NCBI GenBank assembly: GCA_902774685.1
Contig: CACYJH010000008.1
Span: 62,001-126,000, forward strand
Direction: 5' to 3'
Length of the DNA: 64,000 nt
Source of the DNA: an uncultured Methanobrevibacter sp.
GTDB taxonomy: Archaea > Methanobacteriota > Methanobacteria > Methanobacteriales > Methanobacteriaceae
Positions within the stretch are counted from its first letter, which is position 1. The number at the start of each line of letters is the position of its first letter. The position numbers and the translations under genes were made by a program. Below are positions 58,186 through 64,000 of this stretch, in pieces. The notes beneath the pieces were generated by a model that was given only the letters and a program-made list of their open reading frames with translations, did not search any database and was not told the DNA's origin.

Positions 58186-58618
58186 ATTTTCACCAAATTA
58201 TAATTCATTGTATTTTATGTCAAAATAATAATTAAATTAATAGCTATTGCTAAATTAATTTACCTTAATTATTTATGTAATTTATTTAATTTAAAGTATT
58301 CTATAAATTAGATTTAATTAAAAAAAATGTTCAAAATAGCTTAACTAACTAAACTGTCAAACTAAACATTTTAATTGAAAAATTTATGAAAACTTACAAA
58401 ATATTACATTATGATATAATATATATTTAATAAAATATTTTAAGTTATCTATTAGAGAATAATTTGAAAAAAATAGTTCGATTATAATGAAAAAATTTAA
58501 TAAAAATAGAATAAAATTAGAATAAGAATAGATGAGGAGAATAAAATTAGAATAAGAATAAATTAGAATAAATATAAAATAAGAAAAAAATAGGGCAGAA
58601 TATGAAAGAAATGTAAAA
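58186..58618. other. AT-rich spacer with direct repeats
   Basis: Non-coding; the frame on the minus strand at 58384-58647 encodes only Phe/Ile/Tyr-rich chance sequence. The spacer holds a 23-base direct repeat (58508-58560). The carA promoter is on the left, the 3' end of the 58619 gene on the right. Confidence 0.45.
58508..58560. repeat. 23-base direct repeat, two copies
   Basis: AGAATAAAATTAGAATAAGA and the next three bases occur at 58508-58530 and again at 58538-58560, separated by GATGAGG. On the minus strand this is a pair of T-rich blocks after the 58619 stop. It might be a double terminator or simple slippage. Confidence 0.55.
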
Positions 58619-59212
58619 TTAATATTCTCCACTTGAACATCTGTCAAATTTCATTTGCTTAGAAATCTGTTTCTTTCTTTTATCAGATATTTCCGCATTC
58701 ATCTGATTCATGAAATCATCAAAATTATCCGAATCCTTTGAAATCTCATTTTCCTTTAAAAATTTCTCTTCATTGGATTTGAGAATATCTGGCTTGTCCA
58801 AATTAGATTTCTTTAGTGAATACCTGACAACCAACTCATCATAGAACCATCTTACAGCAAAACCATCGCTGCTGCTTAAGGAAATTAGATGTTTAGTATA
58901 ACCGTTTTTGGAATAAACGATCACTATGGATGAATATAAGGATGACAAATTTGACTTGTTCAGTTTCAAATCAATTATTTCACTGTAAAATATCTTCAAA
59001 GAACCCATAGATTTACGTTTAAGCAATGATTTCTTTTTTAGCAAAATATGATTTTCTTCCAGAGAAGTTTCAGATATCACATTTGAACTCATGCAAGACT
59101 TAGATGATGAGGTATAATCAGGAGCATTCTCATTTGCACCTAATCTCTTTTGTGAAAATGAAAAATTGAGAAGATATCTGGATTCTGGAGAGTAATTTGA
59201 ATTGTTTTCCAT
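58619..59212 (-). CDS. hypothetical protein with a possible PH-like domain
   Basis: 197 residues. The start is Ser/Asn-rich and probably disordered. About residues 55-130 (LKKKSLLKRKSMGSLKIFYSEIIDLKL, SSIVIVYSKNGYTKHLISL, then GFAVRWFYDELVVRY) alternate strands and end in a helix, as in bacterial PH domains. The tail is Lys/Asp-rich. GTGAT precedes the ATG. It follows the 59237 membrane protein by 24 bases, probably co-transcribed. Assignment by eye only. Confidence 0.65.
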   Translation of the reverse strand: MENNSNYSPESRYLLNFSFSQKRLGANENAPDYTSSSKSCMSSNVISETSLEENHILLKKKSLLKRKSMGSLKIFYSEIIDLKLNKSNLSSLYSSIVIVYSKNGYTKHLISLSSSDGFAVRWFYDELVVRYSLKKSNLDKPDILKSNEEKFLKENEISKDSDNFDDFMNQMNAEISDKRKKQISKQMKFDRCSSGEY

Positions 59213-59236
59213 AATATCACATACGCAAATAATGAA

Positions 59237-59641
59237 TTAAATTGAAGTGTTGATTTTCCCCTCTATAAAGTACAATATAATCAAATAAATCACCATAGAA
59301 CCAAAATAGCAAATGATATCCATAGGATCAAATATGGCCCCTTTCTTTATGAATAAGGTAACATACTCCCATACAAATGATGCCAAGGCAGTTACAATAA
59401 TTATTAACCAAATATTTGTCAGCTTAAAGGGATAGACAATATTCAAAAAGCTCAGCAATACTACAATAGCTAAAAAATCATTGAAGTAAAACATGAAAAA
59501 CCAATTGATTTCATGCATGAAATGATTGTTCAACAGATAAATGGATAAAGCCAAAACCAATATTATGAGATTATAAGCTCTGAAGTTCTTATCATTTTTC
59601 TCAAATGAAAATCTTTTAAAACAATTAGCTAAATCAAACAT
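59237..59641 (-). CDS. small integral membrane protein, unknown
   Basis: 134 residues with about four hydrophobic segments (LIILVLALSIYLL, WFFMFYFNDFLAIVVLL, IWLIIIVTALASFVW, ICYFGSMVIYLIILYF). FDPMDIICYFGSM resembles the D..D...Y..G element of VanZ-like small membrane proteins. No function can be assigned. It lies between two other unknown minus-strand genes. Confidence 0.65.
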   Translation of the reverse strand: MFDLANCFKRFSFEKNDKNFRAYNLIILVLALSIYLLNNHFMHEINWFFMFYFNDFLAIVVLLSFLNIVYPFKLTNIWLIIIVTALASFVWEYVTLFIKKGAIFDPMDIICYFGSMVIYLIILYFIEGKINTSI

Positions 59642-59689
59642 TATATCAGTGAGAATTATAGTTTATATTAAATTGGATTGTTGAATGAA

Positions 59690-59917
59690 TTAGTCAAAAG
59701 TCATTATGATAATAACCACAAATAAAAGGACAACCATCCCAATAATCAATAAGGAAGTATTATTCAATGTAAATGATTTATAGAATCCTGTAGTGCTGCC
59801 TTGATTATCATATTCCCTTTGATTGTATTGCCCTCTGTAATCATCTTCATCTGAAGTTTCTACAATCTGTGTATCTGTTACTTCGTAATCCTCAATGTCA
59901 ATAATATCATCAGCCAT
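59690..59917 (-). CDS. small tail-anchored membrane protein, unknown
   Basis: 75 residues from the ATG at 59917 (AGGTG ahead; the GTG at 59926 overlaps that site). An acidic cytosolic part (ADDIIDIEDYEVTDTQIVET) is followed by one C-terminal membrane helix (LLIIGMVVLLFVVIIIMTF). It looks tail-anchored. First gene of the minus-strand set 59917-58619. Confidence 0.65.
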   Translation of the reverse strand: MADDIIDIEDYEVTDTQIVETSDEDDYRGQYNQREYDNQGSTTGFYKSFTLNNTSLLIIGMVVLLFVVIIIMTFD

Positions 59918-60082
59918 TTTATGCACCTAAATAGAGAAAATTATCTTAAAATTTTAGTTTTAATAATTAAAGATTATTTTACTAATTATTTATAGATATC
60001 TATAAAAGCAATTAAAATAATAATTAAAATATGTTTAAAAAACATGATTTAAAAATTAAAGTTTAAAATCGAAGGTGAAATT

Positions 60083-60313
60083 ATGAACCAATTTTGTCCA
60101 AAATGTGGAGCAAAGCTATTTGATCCGAATGCAAAGTTTTGCAGCCAATGCGGTAATAATTTAACTGAAAAAAAGGAAATTAACCCTAAAAACATGCCGG
60201 ATGATAGAATTGATTTAAGAGAAGGCATGACCAATAGAAATACTGGAATGTGGAAATCAACCAAATGGGGTAGACGAAAGAAAAAACCGGTTAATTGGGA
60301 TATGGAAAAATAA
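60083..60313 (+). CDS. small zinc-ribbon protein
   Basis: 76 residues. CPKCGAKLFDPNAKFCSQCG is a four-Cys zinc ribbon, like the one at the end of the M48 protease (18161). The remainder is basic (KSTKWGRRKKKPVNW). AGGTGA precedes the ATG. It may bind nucleic acid or protein. Function unknown. Confidence 0.75.
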   Translation: MNQFCPKCGAKLFDPNAKFCSQCGNNLTEKKEINPKNMPDDRIDLREGMTNRNTGMWKSTKWGRRKKKPVNWDMEK

Positions 60314-60358
60314 AATCTGATGAAAACTAATTTATTAAGACTTATTGGAGATTATAAA

Positions 60359-60706
60359 ATGAGAACTAAAGAAGAAATGGAAGAAAAAATAGAGAAATTA
60401 AACGATATAACCGTAGCATTAAGAGCTGAAGAAGATAACTTAAGCAATGAGCAGAAAGTTATCCTTGCAGGATCTGAATTGCAATCAATCATGTTAACAA
60501 GCTTGTTAATAAACACTGAAGAGCAAACCCGTGAATTGCTTGAAAAATTCGAAAGAAGAGCTGAGGAATTGGATGCAAAATATGTGGAAGCATCTGAAGC
60601 GAACAATGCTGAACTAAAAGCTAGAATCCATGGAATGATTTGGACAAATGATATAAGATTAGACACCATCAAATGGGTTCTTGAAGTAGAACCAGAAGTA
60701 TTTTAA
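60359..60706 (+). CDS. hypothetical helical protein, 115 residues
   Basis: The start at ATG 60359 follows GGAGAT; a frame from 60320 overlaps that site. Charged and helical throughout (RTKEEMEEKIEKLNDITVALRAEEDNLS, LLEKFERRAEELDAKYVEASEANNAEL), suggesting a coiled-coil bundle. No membrane segment or cysteines. Between the zinc-ribbon protein and the pseudomurein-associated protein. Family not recognised. Confidence 0.7.
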   Translation: MRTKEEMEEKIEKLNDITVALRAEEDNLSNEQKVILAGSELQSIMLTSLLINTEEQTRELLEKFERRAEELDAKYVEASEANNAELKARIHGMIWTNDIRLDTIKWVLEVEPEVF

Positions 60707-60820
60707 TTCTTCAAAATTTAAAAGTTTATATTTATATATGGATTACATCAATAATCAAAACAAAATTAAATTGATTAAAAACTATTAAAAATATTAAAAA
60801 ACTAATTAAGAGTTCAAACT

Positions 60821-62128
60821 ATGAAAAAGATTATTCCGATATTGATTATATCATTAATCATATTATCCCCAATATTTGCTGAAAGTGTGGATGCAACCAC
60901 CGTATTCTTAACTTCAGACAATATGCATGGGCATGATGCAGATCTGCACAGATTAAATGATATCAAAGATAGGATTGAATCAAAAACCAATGGGGAAATA
61001 ATTGTTATAGTGGATGATTCCGCTTCAAATCCTGGAGAAGGGACAAGGCTAATGACTGCAAGAAGTGATGTTGGAGTTACAATTTCAGCAGCATGTGCAG
61101 GAAATCTTGTAGAACTTGCAGATTACTCTTCAAGAACAACCAGAAAAGTAATTTATATCAATGCAGGTTCAGTTGATTTGAACAATATAAATTTCTTGAG
61201 AAGGTCCTATGATGATAATTGGTCACATTACACCTTTGCATCAATAAATAGCCCGGGAAAATTCTTGAATGATGCTGGAATAAGTTTAATCCAGCCTGCA
61301 ATTGAATATCCTGATGAATGCCATAAAGGAATAATCAAAGCGGACAGTGATGAGGTTAATGAGTATATTGCAAATGAGATCATCAATGCAATTTATTCCG
61401 GAACAAGCGATAATAGACAATTGGATACTGATTTAATAGTCAATCACAAAATGGATCCAAAGTATTTGGCTCAAGATTCAAAACTAATAGTTGAAGGTCA
61501 TGGATCAGATATGAAAGAATCATATGGTTCCTACAGCACACAGCAACTATTATACATGAGCTCTTCATACATAGCAGGTTATAGCCTTGAAGTTCCCCCA
61601 TACTTTGAAGCGCCGGACAATCCTCAAAAGCATTCCATCTTCAATAGATGGAGATATTCATTCAATGACTACTGCAAAATGGCAGACATAGTAGTGGACT
61701 ATATGAATGAGCATGGAAAGGCACCTGATTCCATCAATTACGAAGGTGCAACAATAGGATATTACGATTTGGTTTATAATTTTGCTTTGCTTACAGAAGA
61801 TGACACAAGTGCAAGCACCATGGACTTCCCTTCAAAAATGGAATTCCATAAATATTATGATAGCTTACTATTCACCTTATTGCCAATAGCCATCTTGCTG
61901 GTTGCACTAATTGTAGTGTTGCTGATTATTAGGAAAATAATCAGAAGCATTAAAAGAAGAATCAGAAGAAGAAAAGAAAGAAGGTATATGAAAAAAAGGC
62001 AAAGGGCGATGTATGGCAGAAATCCTAGAAGATTCCACAATAGCAGGAATTCAGGACATTATTCAGATTATGATTATCCGCCTAATCAACCAAGAAGATT
62101 GGATAGGCAGCAAAGAAGACGCAGATAA
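60821..62128 (+). CDS. secreted membrane-anchored protein with pseudomurein-binding-like repeat
   Basis: 435 residues. Signal peptide (MKKIIPILIISLIILSPIFAESVDA), then a domain of about 200 residues (FLTSDNMHGHDADLHRLNDI, GEIIVIVDDSASNPGEGTRLM). Near 285, YCKMADIVVDYMNEHGKAPDSINYEG resembles a pseudomurein-binding repeat. A membrane helix near 355 (LLPIAILLVALIVVLLII) is followed by about 60 cytosolic residues, very rich in Arg (RRIRRRKERRYMKKRQR, end RLDRQQRRRR). It probably links the wall to the membrane; the Arg tail may touch nucleic acid or phospholipid. TATA near 60732. Confidence 0.78.
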   Translation: MKKIIPILIISLIILSPIFAESVDATTVFLTSDNMHGHDADLHRLNDIKDRIESKTNGEIIVIVDDSASNPGEGTRLMTARSDVGVTISAACAGNLVELADYSSRTTRKVIYINAGSVDLNNINFLRRSYDDNWSHYTFASINSPGKFLNDAGISLIQPAIEYPDECHKGIIKADSDEVNEYIANEIINAIYSGTSDNRQLDTDLIVNHKMDPKYLAQDSKLIVEGHGSDMKESYGSYSTQQLLYMSSSYIAGYSLEVPPYFEAPDNPQKHSIFNRWRYSFNDYCKMADIVVDYMNEHGKAPDSINYEGATIGYYDLVYNFALLTEDDTSASTMDFPSKMEFHKYYDSLLFTLLPIAILLVALIVVLLIIRKIIRSIKRRIRRRKERRYMKKRQRAMYGRNPRRFHNSRNSGHYSDYDYPPNQPRRLDRQQRRRR

Positions 62129-62190
62129 AAAACAAATATAAAATACAAATTTTATTATTGGATTATTAAAATAAAACAAGGAGTTTAAAA

Positions 62191-63111
62191 ATGACAAACA
62201 CTCAAAAAGCAGATGAAAATGAAGAGTACATAAATAGTTTAAAGGATGAAATAAGCTATTTAAAAGAGATTCTTGCCAGCAAACTCTTTGAAGAAGATCA
62301 TTTAATAAATTTTACCTGCAAACAGATAGAAACAGATTATGCACTAAAATTTGGCGTATACAAATACAAAATCAATGAATACAAACTTAAGATCAAGAAA
62401 ACAAAAAGAACCATTCAATTGATTAAAAAAATGATTGAAAAGCAATCTGCAAATCAATTTAAAGATCAGAATCTTGAAGAAAACCAAAAGAAGATCAATC
62501 AAACAAAAATCAACAAGCCAAAAATCAATATGAGTGAGATTGAAAGCCATATTGCAAATGAGTTTAAAGAGGAAGAGAACGAGTTGGAAACTGAAACTGC
62601 AAAAGTGAACATCCTCATTGAAGAGCATAAAAATAATCTTAATAAGAAACAGGATTTCAAGGAATTGGACACCATATATAAGGATTGCATAAGAAAGATC
62701 CATCCGGATTTACTGTTCGAACCAACAACTTATGAAGAAAACTTATTTTATAGCTCCAAAGAAGCATATGAAGATAGGGATTTGGAAGAGTTAAAATCAT
62801 CACAAAATTTAATCAACAGGCATCAGATTAATAAGATTCCTCAAACAGTAGATGAATTTGAGAGATTTAGGGATAATTTGGAAATAAACATTGAATTGGA
62901 AGATAAGGAAATTTCCGAAATCATCAATTCCAAACCATACACACAACAAAAATTCCTATTGGACAACAAAAAGGTCAATAGCTATAGGGAAGGTTTGGTA
63001 ACATCCCTATTGGAAGTTGAAAAGGAATACATCAGAATAAATAAGGAATTGACTGAATTGAAAAAAGAGAACAATCTTAGCTATAGGCTTGATTTGACTA
63101 AAGAAAACTAA
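62191..63111 (+). CDS. coiled-coil protein with an HPD motif (J-domain-like)
   Basis: 306 residues, Lys/Glu/Asn-rich. Residues 10-155 are coiled coil (SLKDEISYLKEILASKLFEE, KLKIKKTKRTIQLIKKMIEK). Near 163, LDTIYKDCIRKIHPDLLFEP has the helix-HPD arrangement of DnaJ-type domains, followed by a second helix (FYSSKEAYEDRDLEELKSSQ). Such a domain would contact DnaK. AAGGAG precedes the ATG. It overlaps the convergent rimI gene by four bases. Confidence 0.7.
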   Translation: MTNTQKADENEEYINSLKDEISYLKEILASKLFEEDHLINFTCKQIETDYALKFGVYKYKINEYKLKIKKTKRTIQLIKKMIEKQSANQFKDQNLEENQKKINQTKINKPKINMSEIESHIANEFKEEENELETETAKVNILIEEHKNNLNKKQDFKELDTIYKDCIRKIHPDLLFEPTTYEENLFYSSKEAYEDRDLEELKSSQNLINRHQINKIPQTVDEFERFRDNLEINIELEDKEISEIINSKPYTQQKFLLDNKKVNSYREGLVTSLLEVEKEYIRINKELTELKKENNLSYRLDLTKEN

Positions 63112-63554
63112 TTTTGAAACATGTCTGTATTGAAGAACATGACATAGGCATCAGATCCATCTTCATAATAGCCAGGAACTTTCCTGTCAATTTTAAATCC
63201 AAACTTTTCATAAAAGGCTACAGCAACATCGTTATGTGATTTCACTTCCAAAGTGATTCTGTGAATATCACAATTTTTGAATATTGTTACAGCCATCATA
63301 AGTAAACGGGTTGCTATATGTTGACCTCTGAATTTCTTATCAACTGCAAGAGCTATTATATGACCTAAACCTTCTTCTTTCACCCAAAAAATGATATATC
63401 CAACAACTTCGCCATCTTCAACCGCAACAAGAAAACCAGCGCCTATATCATATAGCTGCTGAAGAATGGCAACTTCATAGGGTGTTGAAAAAGACTCCAC
63501 TTCAATTTGATAAACCCTTCCCAAATCAGAAGGGACAAATTCACGAATAAACAT
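63108..63554 (-). CDS. rimI: ribosomal-protein-alanine N-acetyltransferase (RimI-like GNAT)
   Basis: 148 residues, GNAT fold. VGYIIFWVKEEGLGHIIALAVDKKFRGQHIATRLL carries the acetyl-CoA binding loop (RGQHIA); ITLEVKSHNDVAVAFYEKFGFKI matches RimI/Naa10-type N-terminal acetyltransferases. In archaea it acetylates N-termini of several proteins. Its stop overlaps the end of the 62191 gene. Confidence 0.88.
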   Translation of the reverse strand: MFIREFVPSDLGRVYQIEVESFSTPYEVAILQQLYDIGAGFLVAVEDGEVVGYIIFWVKEEGLGHIIALAVDKKFRGQHIATRLLMMAVTIFKNCDIHRITLEVKSHNDVAVAFYEKFGFKIDRKVPGYYEDGSDAYVMFFNTDMFQN

Positions 63555-63792
63555 ATAAAAACCTTAAGATAATTTAAATAAATAAGATATTTAATTTTGA
63601 TATTTGATTTTGATTTGATTCTAACTTGCAAATTTACTATTATAACTATATACTTTACTCTATTAAAAAGATTTCTAAAAATAAAATAAGAATCGTGATA
63701 AGAATAATAAGGATAAGAATAATAAATAGAATATATTAAATTATTAAAAAATAGATATAAGTATAACTAGAAAAAACTTGAAAGGAATAAAA

Positions 63793-64000
63793 ATGTGGAA
63801 TGATCTAGAGGAATACATACTTAAATTAGCTATTGAAAATAGTAAAAAAACAGGAAAAAAGACAAAGATAGTTGAAATTGGAGTAGGGAAATTCCAAACA
63901 ATCTCCAAAAATTTAAGTAAAAATGAAAACATTGAATTGATAATGACAGACATAGATCCTGCAAATGAGGATATTGTGAAAGATGATGTATTCAATCCAG
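63793..64000 (+). CDS. UPF0146 family protein, N-terminal part
   Basis: From the ATG at 63793 the frame runs to the window edge. MWNDLEEYILKLAIENSKKT then IVEIGVGKFQTISKNL and LIMTDIDPANEDIVKDDVFNP show the shortened Rossmann/methyltransferase-like pattern of UPF0146 archaeal proteins. Whether it binds S-adenosylmethionine is not known. GAAAGGA precedes the start. Confidence 0.82.
   Translation, partial: MWNDLEEYILKLAIENSKKTGKKTKIVEIGVGKFQTISKNLSKNENIELIMTDIDPANEDIVKDDVFNP

Noticed and set aside
58384-58647. 87-residue minus-strand open frame
   Set aside because: Repetitive Phe/Tyr/Ile/Asn peptide produced by the 23-base direct repeat; it also overlaps the end of the 58619 gene.

Overview
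The window reads as a low-GC chromosome segment of a pseudomurein-walled hydrogenotrophic methanogen of the order Methanobacteriales, most likely Methanobrevibacter. The evidence is strongly AT-rich DNA with long A/T-only spacers, an archaeal histone, archaeal translation and modification genes (aIF5A, Nob1, DphB, Trm5), a block of methanogenesis-marker genes, coenzyme F430 biosynthesis, a pseudomurein-binding-like surface protein, and small secreted proteins with the GNPIA-type C-terminal tail common in Methanobrevibacter surface proteins. Ribosome binding sites follow AGGTGA/GGAGG and fixed several starts. I see no rRNA, tRNA, CRISPR array, insertion sequence or prophage.

Layout. 0-4.4 kb: a disrupted ornithine-cyclodeaminase-type gene, agmatinase, an aIF5A gene with no visible start, and pyruvoyl arginine decarboxylase, i.e. 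arginine/polyamine supply beside the hypusine-bearing factor. 4.4-9 kb: a fused NADP phosphatase/NAD kinase, a CfbE-like F430 synthase and HemC. 9.4-12 kb: a sugar-nucleotide dehydrogenase-like oxidoreductase, a GfcR/PyrE-like regulator and a DUF169 protein. 12.2-15.4 kb: a zinc-macrodomain plus class M sirtuin pair (ADP-ribosylation and its reversal) and a MATE exporter. 15.4-18.1 kb: unknown genes, including a tandem pair of related proteins. 18.1-24.8 kb: M48 protease, hotdog thioesterase, acetyltransferase, a histone with a long C-terminal extension, glutamate dehydrogenase, a CARF-like winged-helix regulator and a VUT transporter, with a palindrome cluster that includes a site of the archaeal nitrogen-repressor form.

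25-33 kb: AT-rich spacers with inverted repeats and a candidate structured RNA, DphB, MATE, ferredoxin-type aldo/keto reductase, Trm5 and MtnA. 33-39 kb: nifB next to methanogenesis-marker genes 17, 15, 5, 6 and 3 on one strand; these are linked to ATP-dependent activation of methyl-coenzyme M reductase, so a NifB neighbour fits the supply of its iron-sulfur-carbide cluster. 39-46.5 kb: a polar amino-acid ABC transporter, marker protein 2, a DUF2117 protein with a 14-residue repeat tail, Nob1 and MoaB. 46.6-53.8 kb: two small tail-anchored secreted proteins, PyrE, a PRC-barrel protein, an SSS symporter with a 37-residue partner, and PaaK plus an ACT protein. 53.8-58.2 kb: carA-carB. 58.6-64 kb: uncharacterised, probably envelope-related genes, a pseudomurein-binding-like protein, a coiled-coil protein with an HPD motif, RimI and a UPF0146 fragment.

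The strongest leads are the nifB/MCR-activation neighbourhood, the SirTM-macrodomain pair without its usual bacterial partners, the 16.3-18.1 kb tandem unknown pair, the tailed histone, the CARF-like regulator with palindromes upstream, and three loci where expected coding sequence or a start codon is absent (1.6 kb, 3.5 kb, 53.4 kb).
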